From Rotaria socialis (lineage: Eukaryota > Rotifera > Eurotatoria > Philodinida > Philodinidae): a stretch of 64,000 nucleotides of DNA. A program made the position numbers and the translations under genes. Shown piece by piece: positions 13,337-27,899 of the stretch; the first letter of the stretch is position 1; every line of letters starts with the position of its first letter. The DNA lies in the NCBI GenBank assembly GCA_905331475.1, contig CAJNYU010003364.1, positions 458,561 to 522,560 on the forward strand, written 5' to 3'. A model generated the notes under the pieces. That model was not told the origin of the DNA, made no database searches, and was given only the letters and a program-made list of their open reading frames with translations.

Positions 13337-16300
13337 TCAACCAAAAGGATCGAACTTAGGACTAGGAGGTGGCGAGCCTGGATCTCCTAAATCAACCAAA
13401 TCATTTATTTTCTCATTGCTATTATTAGTATTATTATTTGGGTTTAAACTTAGATTTTTTAATGTCAATAGACGTTGAACATCAAGAGAAGGAATGGGAG
13501 CAGGTGCATTAGAAGCAATAGTAGGCACTGGTGGTGGCGGCCGAGTAGGTATAAATTGAGGTGGAGCTTGATAATAAAATTTACTACGATGATTATCAGT
13601 TTCATAATATGTTGAATTTGTCAACGGTTGAGAAAATAAATTTAATTTTGAATCATCTTGACGAGAAGAAGGCAGCTCAGCAATGTCAAATGAATCGATA
13701 TAAAAATTCGATCCGGCTGATGGCGTGGGATGATCAAATGAAAAAAGATTATCACCATCTAATGAAAAATTTTCGTTTTTATTATAGGAAAAACATATTG
13801 TAACTTACTTGTTCTCGTAGTATTTGATGTTGGATGAGAAGAAAAATGAAATGGACCAAAGCAACTTTCATTAAATAATGGCTAAAATTTTGAAAATCTA
13901 TTCAATATTTCTCTCTTTTTATTATAATTATTTACATCGATGGATTGACTTTGAAGATTATTGCTTGATGATGAACTACTTAAACTTTGATGATCAGCAT
14001 CAAATGAAATCAATTCAGCCACATTATTTTCCCGATAGTTTTCATCTGTATCATTTCCACTAGCCGAAATCAATTCGTCACCGGCAACTGAAATAAAAGA
14101 AAATGAATTATATTTACAAAATACTCTTAATCATTTTTATAGACTTGAGATAGAAGCTGATTTATATAGCGAAAAAGAATATTTAAAAGCATACATTGAA
14201 TTAAAATTGAAATTATAGAGAAAATTTATTTTAATCAAAGAGTTTATTTGAAATGTGAGGTCTTTCGTTGGTGTTAGTTTTATAACTAACTATATAGGTT
14301 ACTGATATTTGTTAAGTTTTTTTTTTATTGACTGTTAAAATATTCATGCATTTTTTATCAGTTGTTTATACAGATTTCTTATTGATTTTCTATTTTATGA
14401 ATTTGTCATTAGTTGCTATCACCGATATAGATACTAGATTAGACTTTGAAAACATAATGAAAATTTGATTTTTATTTCGTTTATATTTGTAATTATTTAA
14501 AAGTGAGTATTGATTATTTTTTGTCTTTTCCTTTGTCCTGTTTTAAGAAGTAGTTAATGTCGTTTGTACGAATTTGTTCAGAAAATGCTTTTTCATGTAA
14601 TGATATTTCTATTTATAATTATCATTTTTTGATCGATGCGGAATGTGTTGTTTCGCATAAAGTCTTAGCAATTGTGATCGATATTTATTATTTGAGCTAT
14701 TTGGTGAATTCATAGTATCATCATCAGTTTTTAAATCATCTGTTGTAGAATCATTCTGATTCAAATCCCGAGTACTAGCGTAGCTAGAATCGAGTAGACA
14801 TAGCGTAAATAGTTCTTTCACAAACTGATCAGTTTCAGTATCGTCTTTTGCTTGTTCATGTTTGTTAATATGAATCAATTGTGATAAGTTTGCTATTGCA
14901 GAATCATCATCATGATCAACTAGAACGGCAGAATAAACATGATGATTTTGGTCTATGAGTTTTGTATTCTCATGCAAAAAACTTGTTGCAAGCAATTTAT
15001 ACTTTAATTTTGAGTAGACATGCCATACATAGGTTATTTTTCTCTTATTGATAGTTAATTGAGATGTATTTATAAGCCTAATGAATAGTAAATAGGATAG
15101 ATTCCTATTGTGAGTTTTAAAATTAAGTAAGATATAGTTTGTAGTAGAGCTTTTAAAGCGTATTACAATAGCGTGACACAAGAAAAGCCTAAAGAAACAA
15201 TAGATATAATACATTTTCTTACCGGCACTAGTTACAGGAATATCTTGATTGGTTGAAAGCGATTCACGAGCTGGTTGTTGATAAGCACCAAGATCACTAC
15301 GAATATATAATCAGTAGAATGTGAGAAACAAAAGAGCATGCGTGTGTTTACTAGTTAATCGTTTCTGGATCCATTGTTTGATTAACATCAGTAAAAAAAA
15401 GGATTAATCTCTCTGCTAATGCTACGTCTTCATTTAAATCGATTAAGGTTTTTTTGAAGTAAATTCCACTTTGAAGCTAAGATAAAAAACAAAAACAACT
15501 TAAAAAACTTCAAAATTTCTCTCAATAAAATCTTATTTTCAAATACATAAAATGACAACAATACACTTATTTCGTATTTATTTGTATTTCAAATGATTGA
15601 AACTAAAGTGACTATTCACGAGAGAATTTGTCTGTTAATTTTTCTGTTAGGAGTGCGGTAAAATTTTCTGAATCAACTTCTTCTTTCTTATTTGACAGAT
15701 TATACGTATTAGAAGAAAAATTCAATTATCAGACTAGAAGCTAAATGTTAAGCTTGAAATGAATAGCATGAAGAGTAAAAAATTCGTCTACTACCTAAAA
15801 CGCTGTCCATACGACTTTGACTGAAAATCCTTTATTTGTACTGTTGAGTCATTGGTTTTAAATTTATCATGCCGTTAGAAAAAGTTTCATTATGTAGAAC
15901 TGAATTAAATTCATAAGATAGCATTTGTAAAGAATCCACGTCTTGATGTTTATTATGAAATTTTAAGTAAATATAATACGAATTTCTGGTTCAAAAATCC
16001 ATGTTATATGATATATACTTTTGAATATATGCTTTCAATGTTAACACTTCTAAGACCAAGTCTTGTAGTATCGTTTTACTTTATTCTCTTAAAATGAATA
16101 AGTAATCATTTCTTATATTAGAATGAGATGCAGCTGATACACAGGTTTCTATTATATATGAATACTACTCCCCATGGGAAACAGATGAATCCAAACTTTC
16201 TCTTCTACACATTAAAAAAAATTCTTTACAATTTTGAATGACAAAAATAAACAAAATTAGACTGAGTCTTTCATTCTCGTGTTGATATTACTACTAAAAG

Positions 16301-19300
16301 ATATAAAAAAATCAAATGAATTTGCAATAGAAATTGACAGTTTACATTTGTAACATAGACTCTTTGTCCACAAATTTTTGCATATCTTATTTTAAACTCT
16401 TTTAAAGTGATTTTATATTCTTGTTCTTGTTTATATCTAGTCGAATAAAGTAAAAAGTGATTCAAAAATCTTAAATGCTACTTTACTTGATCTTCTCTTG
16501 GCTCTAAAACTCTTCGAACATGTTCACCATTTTCAAAAAACATATATAACGAAAGATATCTTTGATTTGAAGCAAAACTAAAAATGAAACAAAGAGTAAC
16601 CTTCAAAAAAGATCATAAAAACAAAATTGTTTACAATCGATCAACAATTGATATATCTGATCCATATCGTTTTTTAATATATAAATCAAATTCATCAATT
16701 ATTTGCTGCTTTGTCTGAATTGAATTAGCAACCATATCGTATCTAATAAGCGCATTCGATGGTGAAAGTCTTCTATATAGTTGAACATATTCTTCATAGA
16801 GTCTTTTCTCGTCACATATTTCAACATCCGCATCAAATATTGAACTAACAGGACGATGATCAGATGTTTTAACTTCAGCACGTCCATAGTATAACTGTTT
16901 AATTTGAATATTAGGACATGTAGTACGCCAAAGTACACGATCCGTGTATGATGGTGTACGGGCTTTTTCGCTTGTATCATATTCATCAGAACCGATATCA
17001 TATTTATATGTTGGAGGAAATCTTATTTCACCTTCTTCAAAATCACGAAAAACCTTCAAAAAAAAACAATATTTCGTTTTTTTTCAAAATTTTTTAACTT
17101 GAAAAAATGAACAGACTCGTTTTTCTTGGAGTTCTTTTTTTAATTGATCATATTCGAGTAATTCTTTATAAGATCCATTTCGAACAAAATATTCAACTTG
17201 TGCACGTGGAATTGTTAATCGATAGTTAAAGTCACCCAAAAAGAATATATGATCATGCCAAATTGCTCGTGATGGCTGTATACATAAATGTATATGAATT
17301 GAAAATAAACCAAAATAAAAACACAATTTACCGGTTGAAAGGACAGTTTTTCCATCATCAATTTATAGTCTTTATTGCGTTCGCTGTATTCATTTTGCCC
17401 AGCTGTAAAATGAGCGCATATAAAACATATAGAAGTATTGTGTAACACAAGACGAATAGCAACCTAAAGAGATAAAGAAAATAAATTTTCACATAGAAGA
17501 ACACTGTTCACGTGGTAACATATTGATTTTAGTATAAAACAATAGATTTTTATCAAAAGAAAAGTCGTTATCTGCATAAAAAGAATCATAATAGAAAGAA
17601 TAGCTCAGACAAACAAGTTAAAAATAGAACCGAGAAAAAAAAATTGCTGTAAATTTTCATAAATAATGAAAAATATGCTAACAGAAATATATTGTTACGA
17701 ATTATGGAAATTATTTTTGATTCAGCTTGACTGGACTAATTAGATAGTTTATTTGTAGAAAAAAAGAAGAAGATTAATTTTTATTCTTTATTTAATTCAT
17801 TAATATGGGGATCCAATAAGATAGTAAGTCTACGTTGAATAACTCGATAAAGACAAGAGCTAATAAACTAAATTTGTCAACTATGGAAATAGAAACCATT
17901 TCTATTATCTTTGCGTCTGTTGTTAGAGATGACGCAACTAGTTTCAATATTCATTATTTTTGCAAGATTTAAAAAAAATTCTATTTCAATATAGTTTTGA
18001 TATCTACTTTAGATAGATGATTCTCCGATCCATAGCTCGTGACACGATTCAAATAATTGCTTTCTCATATTCTAAACGCTTAGAAATGGTATGGTGCATC
18101 ATCAGGTCGCATCATACAGATTTCTATTGTATTTTTCATCAAAATTTTCTTGCTATAAAAGATCGTTTTCATGCATTTCAAAATCATTTTCTCCTGTCTT
18201 GTATCATCAGACAAAAAGCCATTTGAATTTCTTCTCATTCTATTATTATCAGAAACCGCAAATCATCAGCTGCTGTCATCGCTAATGTATTCAAGTCACA
18301 CTTGCTATTCTTCAGTTCCAGTGCTACCATTCAAGATATGGAGCATGGAGAATAATCATTGTAACAAGAATTTCTATGATCTTTAGTGAATTGACCTGTC
18401 AATTATATCAGTCGAAAAAATATTTATGGAATTCTATTATTAAGAAAATAAATCTAATCTTGCACATCGTTATTTTAATGAATCATAAGATTTGTCATTT
18501 CTTTTTATATGAATATCGTAGCGAATATTAATTTGTTTGATGTGTTAAGTTCTTTTCAAATAGTTCATTACTTTACTTTTAAAATCAAACTAGGAATTGA
18601 AGGCTTCTAAAGGAAAATTGTAGTGCTCATCAATTTTTCCACATATAGTAAATGGCTAAACTATTATACTTGTTTTCTAGTTTATTTAAATTTCTCTGGT
18701 GAAAGTGAGTACGAGAAAACTCAAATTGTAGAATTTCAGCACGTCCAAAAGAATGCACTCATGGATGGAAATGAAGTAATGACTGAAATCCACACCAGTA
18801 CTCCTAACTAGGGGTGGTACGTTTTCGTTAATTTAAATTTAACGTTAACTGAAACCGTTAATTCGTTAATATCAACGGTTAACGCTTTTAGTTAATTAAC
18901 GCCGTTAATTAACTCGTATTAAATTAAACGATCTATCCCTACTCCTAACTACATTCTAATAGTCATAATTCTGATGACCGTCTTCAGTGTTAGAATGTGA
19001 AAACTAGAAAACAGACAATGAATAAATTAGCAGGACTAAAATCAGAATCAATTAAGAAACAGCTCAGTTCTTTTTTTAACTTTAGATGGTTACTTCAAAA
19101 AACTTGATCTAATGATACAGTTTGAATACAAAATAAGACGAGAAAGAAGATTACTTTGGCCTCGCACCTTAGAATATCTATTTTCAAAAATATTACCGAA
19201 GAAGATCGAAGATCAAAGTCTGGCACTACTAATACAATGTTACGTACAAAGAACTTAATGAACTATCAGTGATTAATCAAATATCATTATGGTTTCATTA

Positions 19301-22300
19301 GCGTACCTGTGAAGAGCATGCAAGTCAGCCTAGATAAGTTTGAAAAAGTCAACTATAACTTCGATATATTTTCTACTTGTAGACAAAATACATCTCGGCT
19401 AGATGTTGCGTAATTTGTATCAACTGAAGTGTTTACAATTGAATCGAATGCGTATCACTAGTGTTGTAGTAGCTCAGAAGATTATAAAAGAGCCCACGTA
19501 TTTCATAGCAACTATCGTACAGTCAAAAAGAAACATGACATATGCAATAAATAGCTTTCTTTCTCCTAAAACTTTGTTAGATTAGAATTTAAAGATCATT
19601 CTTATCAGCAATAAAATGATATCATCGACTAGTTTATAAAGTATCAACGGAAAAGGTGTTTTAAGTGTACGGTTCGTCTAATGACTAGTAAACTATGAAA
19701 GCACTTCAAGTTATTCAGTACATTTGCAAAAGGTTAATATTCTATCAAGGAGTTTTGCAATCTAGGCCAAGAATCAAATAAATCTATAGTCAACATGTCC
19801 TAAACTACAGTTGTTTTGAAGAATATTCTACTGTGAATCTGTTTAAATTATTAGGAAACGAAAGTCTATCAGACTTACTTTGGAACAAGGACAAATATAG
19901 GATGAATTTTCTTGGCTGATCACATATCATATAAAATCACCATCTGCTTTTCTATATCATATTAAAATTTACGAGTAGATAAATATCCTCGGTGAATAAT
20001 TCATTCGCATATCCTTTAATTTTTCTGAGCACGAAACTTATTCATATTGTTTGTTTTGGTAATAAAACTACAACTTGAATCGTTATGTCTACATATGATT
20101 ACTGATCCGATGATATACTGTTTTCATCAAATAAAATAACGCAGTCATCATTTGTTTATCGACTAATATTTTCTCAATTTTAATAACACTATGTTCTAGT
20201 ACGCAATAATTTTGTTGACATGTACGTCCGGTAAAACAATATTAAATTGTCAACAAAGCACGGAAATAAATACTTACACATCCTTTATTCCCTAATGTAC
20301 CACCCATTCCAGTTTTAACTGTATCGATGCCAACGTTTCTATAAAAAAACAAGTATAACTATTTAAAAAACTGTTTTCTTTCACATATATATGTATATAC
20401 TTGACGTATGGTGCAAGATCTCGTCGAATAAATATTGCTAAACATACACCAACCAGTTGATCCATACCGAGTAGAATATATTCTGTATCTTGATAATTTT
20501 TTTTGAAATAATCTTCTACATTTTCAACCCAACGATTAGCATTAGAAGAACTAATTTAAATAAAAATTTTGTAAAAAAAAAACATTCTTCTATTTGCCAA
20601 AGAGTCTTCACCTTTTTGAAACTATATTCGACGCTGTTAAATCGCATATTTCTTGAAAACCAATTGCTACAATATCCGGACTAGATTTCTCATAATCGCT
20701 CGCAAGATATCCTATAAATAAAGCTCAGAAAAATAAATGGGAAATAAATTTTCTCTTCAAACAAACCATTAGTTTGAATTGCATTAGGTTTTCTTAAGTT
20801 TGTTGACATATTGTCTGGTCCATGAAATAGCCAAGCATCAAGAATAGATGGATATTGATGTCCTAATGCTGGATTTTTATCTCCATTTATATTCCATGTG
20901 CCAATCGATATACGAAATTTTTCTTTTCGAGTATAATTTCGACGAATTTTAAACAATTCATTTAAGATGAAACCATCAGCTAGAGAATAGATTTAATTAA
21001 TTTTCAAAATCAACAATCTTTACTTTAGGCAATAACTTACATATAACGTAAGGAGTAAAAAGAGCAGCAACAGAACGTTCGTGTAAATAAGAATCTTTTG
21101 AATATGAATAAATTAATGTTTGTACTGATTGTTGTTTGTCATCATCACGTAAATTATTTTGTATTGCACGACCCACACTACGCTGAATATCCTTTGCCTA
21201 TAAATGATAATAGCAATTGAATTATTTTCTAATTTTTTGCAATAAAAAGCAAACAATGGAGTCAAAAATTATATTTACTTTAATTAGTCAGTACGAATAG
21301 AATTTATCAACTGATACAAAAAACTTCTCATAGTTAAATCGTATACTTAATTCAGGTAAAACATTGTATCCATTTCATATTCATCTTTTTTATAAGTATG
21401 ACTAAACTCAAAGATGATCTACATGATATTGAACTATCGTAGAAGCTGTTTTTTCTATATACATAATTTAATTATATTAGGTTTTGACATGAATTTTACT
21501 TTGAAGTTGATTTGAGTAAAATAAATTCAAAAGTTTCTTCGTTTGAATGCTGAAAAGTCGCAGATTGCTATAAGCTCATATACTGCAGCGTAAAGACAAA
21601 CTGCTGTCTCGCAAAATTCTTCAAGGAGTTTGTTACGGGCTGATGCCCTCACATACTATTATTCTCTTTTCATGTATTCTTCTATCTGGTCATCCGCCAC
21701 ATCTATCGGTGTTGTCTTCTCGAAGGAGGAGAGATGTGTGCGTTATCTATTGTTTGTTTTCTCCTTTTTGTTTATTGTTAAGCTAGGGAGTTATCGTTTT
21801 TCTCAATAAAGAGAAGAGTGAAGATATCAACCCTAACAGAGTTCAAACACAAATGTTTTTATAAACAGTAATCTGCTTCAAAACGCTAAAAATAAAGGCC
21901 CGTGTTTCTTTCGATCCGATTTAATTTTTTAAGGCGGGTGATGGACTCATTTATCCACGTATTTTAAACTATGAAATTCTAAATTGCAGTGCAATCCGCA
22001 TCTCCAATAGAAATGTTTCAATCAGATAATAAAATCATATATTATTGATGCAAATGAGAAATTCTTACTTTACTTCTTTGCCCCAATGCACCGGTACCAG
22101 TATAGATTCTACTAATATGATCACCATTTTTAACCCACATTCCTCTTAATCCATCTGATATATAATACGAATTACATTGTTTCTTTAAAGCTTGTAATTG
22201 CATGAATAAAACATTGGAACCGATGGTTAATTGTACATTATTTGTTCTATCAAGACAATCGATACAGTTCATACGAAAAACTCCTTTTTGTGTGCTATAT

Positions 22301-25300
22301 TTTGCACCATTCATCCAAGTAAAAAACCCTTGTTGATGCAGTCTCTCTTTAATCGGATAATTTACATTTTCAATAAACAGTTTTTGAACGAATTGTTCGG
22401 CTGTGAAATTTTTAATTGTGCGTGATTGCTCATGATAATCAAACCAAATGAAATCTCGTTCATTTAAATGATTCACGGATGATTGTTGACTATTTTGTGT
22501 TTGCCTCGATGTTTTAACAAGTAAATCAAATAAATTTTTATATTCATTTCCAATTCGTTTTTCATGATCACGTCGTTCAACTAAATTTATTACGAGTAAA
22601 CGACCATAATGGCAATAGAGATGTTTGAAATGTCTAAGAAATATTAAGTTTTTTTTTGTCTTTTAGACTATAGGATGAAGAATTTATTTACTCGAAAAAA
22701 GCTTTATAACTAAGCGCTTCGCTTCGAGATATATTGATACGGTGTGTAGCAACCTAGAAAAAATATACATGAGCGTATAAAGAAAATAAATATAATAAAA
22801 ACATCTGTTACGATTCTCTTTATGGAAATAAATTCGAAATATGTATTCTCATTTTATTTAATAAATTAATTTCGAATACTGCCACTTCTATTCGTATAGA
22901 CCGAAATTAATGCTGCTGTGAATGCTTACAGGATATTATATTCGAATTAGAAATTTCTATTGTTCTGGAGGAAATGCTGTTTTCAATTGATTTATTTCTT
23001 TGTCATCAAAAACTAGAGAACTCTAACTATATTGATTTCGAATATGATTACGAGAAACTAAATGGAGCCTTCTTACATTAATATTATTCTAAAAAAAAAC
23101 GTTTTCATTAAGCTGTTTATTGATTCGAACAGGTTATAGCGCATATCAACGTTTTAAAAAGTAAAAATCTTCAATATTATGATATTATTTAACTTAAAAG
23201 CTCGTTCGTCGAAACAAGATTATTAAATAAAACACAATCCAAAGTACTCTATTATCTCAGTAGATGGAAGATGCTTTTAATCTCACGCTAAATAACCTAA
23301 CATACCAATATGGAAGGATCGAAGTGGCACTATTGTGGTCATAGTCAGTATTGGCACGTAAAAATGTACCAGAAATAAATATATTTTGTTATAAAAATGT
23401 CAAGCCGTATCTTATACGGGTAACATTTGGTTGGAATTTTTTCCAAACAAACTATAGTTTACACTGTATTTTAGCATATTAATTCTGAAAATGATGTTTG
23501 CTTGCATTAGAACAAAAACATTTTAATAGACAAAACCAAGTAATACTAGCCATTTATGGCATATTTTACATAGACGCGACCATGTATTAAAGATAAGGAT
23601 TCTATTCAGTAGGCCTAAAAAGATTGCGTGTAACTCTGTTATCTCATATCGTTAGACCACTTACAACCAAAACAAAAAAACAGTTAGATGAAAGAATATA
23701 AAACGCAGGGTTTTAATCGATAGACGAAGCGCCTGTTTCTAGTCTTACTTGAAATCGTGGTTGATGCCAAAAGATTGGTATTGAACCACGAATAATAATA
23801 AAAGATGAATAACTATGTTGCTGAGGAATAAGAACGATCTAAGAACAAATTATATTAAAGGTTACAAAAAAAACATTTCTATCGAATGTATTACCTGTTC
23901 TGTTTCAACAAAATTTGCTACTGCACCATCATCGTTAACACCACGAACATTAAATCGTGTACCAGCTCGTTCACAACTCAATCTAATATAAAGATCAGTT
24001 TTAGAAAAATATTAACATCAACTATTGGCTCTACCTTGATATTAACCATAAATCAATATCATCATGCTGGCTTCGAAAGTTTTCAATACCTCCACACATT
24101 ACTTTAGGTATCCAGTATCGAATATCAATATTATATTTTAGTAGTGGTAAAGATAAACCACGGTTCCTTGAAAATGAAAAAAAAACAATTTGTTGAATAA
24201 CAAATAAAATTTGCAAATGAAGTTTGTTTTGAGATTTAATTACCAAAGACAAAATAAATGCTATTCCTATTAGATAGATAGGTTTAATAAATCAATTGAG
24301 AACAATATCAAATTCAACCTGTTGTGTCATTACAACAAAGGAACTTCTTTTAATTATTTAGAAATCAGACAATAAATTAAAATTGACGATTAGATAAAAT
24401 GCAGAATGTAATACTGTAGCATTTGTGAATATTAAATGCTCTTGAAGGTAGTTGACAATCCTAGATTCTCTATTACATTCATCGAACAAAATATGGTCAA
24501 TACAAGGCTAGATATTTAAATTTTTTATCGTCTAACCTTATAACCTTATAACCTTTCTACCTCTGATCGTTTTGTTTTTAGAAATATCCAATAGTGTTTT
24601 TTTCGAGCTCTGGATTGTAATGGTGTCTGATGACGAAGAAAATGAATCTAATATCATACTCTTCCATTGACCTAGAGATGTGTGAAAAGTTATTTCTTTT
24701 GTCGTGTCTTGATCAAAGTCTATAGACGACTCTTTCAGCATTTATTTGTATTGTATTCTGATGGGTGTTATTTATAAGATAGTATTCAACTAGAATCTCC
24801 TTTTTCGATTAGACTAATCGTAATCTGACACTAATATTGGGTCATGAATCACCAGTATTTTGTTTTATTGTTTAGAAATACCATACTTAAATTCTATGCA
24901 ATAGTGATAAAAGGCCAGTAGATTGTTTCTAATTATGAGTAAAAGCAATTAAGTTGTTTCCAAACGATATGAAAACAAAATAAATGTATCTAACCCAGCG
25001 CATAATTGAAAACTTAATTATAACTACAAAGATGCTACCAAACATAGAACTCTAATAAAACTCATTTCCAACAAATATATTTTTCTTAGTCGATCGGAAC
25101 AATAATGCGATAAAAAAAACAACTGATACAAAATTTTGATCTGCGTTCAATAATACTTTCATGCAAAATATAAATTATATCTATATTATGTTTGTTTTAT
25201 GGATGTCGCTTATTGCATATAAAGTAGTATATATGAATTAAAAGTATTTTAACAACTTGCACTCATTTATCCTTTGAAACACTTGACTATTTAATTGAAA

Positions 25301-27899
25301 TATACGACTCATGGGGGAAACGGTGAACTTCTGGGTTTAAAGTTACTTTGAGCTATTTGAAGTAATCTACTTTGAAGTACTTTGGCATACTTTTCTACTT
25401 CAAGTTCGCCGTTTCCCCCTTGACACGAATATATGACTACTCTAACGGTTATGTACTCTCCGAGCCAAATCAGATGCGATTCTCTTCGTGTCATTTTCAG
25501 ACTTGTTAACAATAAAAGCTATTCATACACTGAGGACAGTTCTTCTCATGTTTCGCATTCAAAAATGCAGTAAATAAATAAACTAACCAAAAAAAACGTA
25601 TGTCACTATCATGTCCTTGCTCCATTCGTTGAGCACATAATGTAATATCGTATGGTTTATCGAAATAATGTTTATTATAATTTGATTCAGGTTTGCTGTA
25701 CTTCGAATAATAGAAGCATCCTCCTTGAAATAATTTCCTGGATTAAAAATAAATAATATAAAAAGAAAAAGAATTGTCCGAAAACGAAGGTTTACTACTT
25801 TATTCCAGAAACATAAGTTTCATCTTCTTGACAGTCACGCAAAGGAACAGCTGCAATTTGTAAAATGCCTACACAAAATAACAATAATGAATTGGAAATT
25901 TTCATTTAATCTTCATACGAATAATATTAGCATCAAACAATCGTCCAATAGGTGTTTCTTCGGTGACAAAAATCATATAGGCACGAATAATAGCAGCGGC
26001 TATAAACAATGATAATAACATTCTTTTCTATTTCATTTTAATCTAATATGATTTATTACCATTGGTGCTATTTGTTACATTGTTCAATACTAGTATGCCA
26101 AGAAATGCTTTAGCACGAAATAGAAATGCAGTTGGATGTTCAGATTGTTCATTAATACCTTGAAAAAGAAAGAAAAAGATTTTAATTTCTATAAAACAAA
26201 TATTTTTTTTACAGCTAGATTATTTATTGACACAGCAAAAAGTCGTAGATGCCCTAGAGCATATTTCTTTTAAAGATCGTAATTATTTTCAATGAAAATA
26301 CACTCACGAAAAATATGAATCATCTTGCATTTTAACAACATCTTTCGATGAGTCATCTATCAACAGTTTTGAACTATCAGATTTCGATAAATTAGAAAAC
26401 AATATCTATCATTATTTACTTTTATTTTATAAAATAAATTCATTGAATATTGAAAACACTCTAACCAAGAACTACGTGAAGACTTTTTAAACATTTGTAA
26501 ACATATTCATTACCATGAATATTATATATATTATATATATATATATGTCAGAGTTAACATGAGAATTTCAGTTGAGCTTGGAATGCGTGAAAAAAATAAT
26601 TAATTGAAAAAATATATTTTTCTTTTTTTTCTGTTCGTGATAATATATTACAATGAATCAGACTAGAGAAGAAATATTTCTCAGATAAATTCAATGCCTC
26701 CATATCCCCATAGCTAAAAAGATAGACAGATTTGAATTATATAAAAACTCATTGTAAAAAGATTCAAGGAATAATTCTCAATATAAAAATTTCTAAAGTC
26801 AGATCTCAACAAAAATTCTATTAAAAAAATTANGCTTTTATCTTTTTTTTTGTATTTGTGCTGAAGAATAATTGGAGTATCATGCAGGCATGCTTGTCAA
26901 TTGAGAATGTCTTCATTGTACTCAAATTAGTTTTGCAATAGATGAATACCAGACAGTAGACAACAATATAATAAAATAGAGAAATTCAAGCGCTATCAGA
27001 ATATACTTTAGGCTGATCAGAATTTTTGATCCCAATGTGAATAGAGAAGAGGAAGAAGTACCGTGGCCAGAACTTTCGGTATACCCTAAGTAATTATACT
27101 TTTCTAGCTTCTCGAATATCAATATACTAGATAAAATATTCACACATTGAAATCAACTCTTTCACTACGCACAAAACTAAGTGAACCTCGTTGTTGTAAT
27201 CATTTTCAAAACGAAATTCTGTGCATGATTGATCACAGTTATGGATATTTATCACTTTCGGAAGTTGTATGAATGGTAATTTACTACGTTAAATATTTTC
27301 ATTCAACCGTCAATTGTAATGTACACATACTACAGGCGACATTTATAACCATTAAATTTCACATGAAAACTTTCATAAATTTTAATTTTACTAAAATGTT
27401 ATATCATAGCTACATGAATTAAAATTTGTTACATCAAAAATTTGATGTATTTTGATCGATGAATAATCATCTGAGAAAACTAATCGAGTAATCTTCTTTC
27501 AAACTTACGAACACTTTGTTGTTCAGTATTATAAAATCTTGAAGCTTGTGTTCCCATTGCACTTAAAGATGGTGATGTCTCTGGTGACAATTTCAAGTCA
27601 TCTAATAGACTTATTGTGAATGGAAGTATAGATGTATCAACACTATTCCTTTGCGATTGTGTTAGATATCGTAAATAGAGTACACTTGAATTAGTTGATG
27701 ATGGATCAGCTGATTGTTGCAGTTGAATATAAAATGATGCATAGCCTTGTTGAAAATATTGTGCTTGTGATGTATCATACGAATGAAATGAATGAATAGG
27801 TTCAGTTTTTCGATACACTATTACATTCCAACTGGAAACTGGAGTTTCAACCGGTAAACTTGGTCGCTTTGATCCAGTTGTTAGTGGATTAGAAAACAT
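13337..27899 (-). CDS. SYNJ: Synaptojanin (SAC plus inositol 5-phosphatase), 24 exons, ~1351 aa
   Basis: Dual phosphoinositide phosphatase that strips PI(4,5)P2 and PI4P during clathrin uncoating and vesicle recycling. The reading runs from ATG 27899 through 24 GT-AG exons (27509-27899, 26060-26158, 25919-25999, 25799-25868, 25588-25737, 24035-24166, 23895-23982, 23749-23838, 22692-22753, 22069-22633, 21041-21197, 20767-20979, 20612-20711, 20401-20550, 20278-20338, 17332-17463, 17117-17275, 16635-17053, 16487-16577, 15352-15476, 15223-15296, 13936-14087, 13809-13881, 13337-13758), in frame throughout (1352 codons). The SAC domain has the catalytic CIDCLDRT at about 511. The 5-phosphatase domain has GTWNINGD (about 653), GDFNYR (about 861) and TSDHRPV (about 963). 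The tail has a proline-rich SH3-type stretch ([10 protein letters not shown]) and ends in DPFG, an AP-2/EH-type motif. Exon 1 (130 codons) lacks the usual SAC start sequence and is accepted only on phase and donor quality. Introns of 0.9-2.8 kb carry small transposon remnants. Confidence 0.93.
14609..15214 (-). other. 201-codon ORF inside a synaptojanin intron, same strand
   Basis: The frame lies wholly in the intron between exons 15223-15296 and 13936-14087, starting just past the donor. Its first half translates AT-rich, intron-like sequence. The second half (about 14609-14990) is hydrophilic and acidic with Asp/Thr/Ser runs ([11 protein letters not shown]), resembling the composition of neighbouring synaptojanin tail exons. 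It could be an alternative terminal or cassette exon, or chance. No family is recognised and no clear acceptor was found. Confidence 0.3.
18809..18941. mobile_element. hAT-like MITE, 133 bp, 8-bp target duplication
   Basis: The element begins TAGGGGTGGTACGTTT and ends with the inverted, slightly diverged counterpart (TAGGGATAGATCGTTT read on the minus strand). It is flanked by an exact 8-bp direct repeat, CTCCTAAC, at 18801-18808 and 18942-18949. The interior is a string of GTTAA/TTAAC palindromic pieces with no coding capacity. It sits in the 2.8-kb synaptojanin intron (17464-20277). The 8-bp duplication and TAGGG end are typical of hAT elements (established for that superfamily). Confidence 0.8.
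25313..25419. mobile_element. Small inverted-repeat element, ~107 bp
   Basis: The left end (GGGGGAAACGGTGAACTT) recurs inverted at the right end with one mismatch. The middle is ACTTTGAAGTA-type repeats. It lies in the synaptojanin intron between exons 24035-24166 and 25588-25737. I see no convincing target duplication, so it may be a decayed MITE. Confidence 0.55.

Noticed and set aside
26310..26375. Possible small synaptojanin exon (minus strand) with a GTGAGT donor
   Set aside because: Its only open frame ends in a phase that does not fit the next exon at 26158, whereas the exon ending at 27509 fits exactly.
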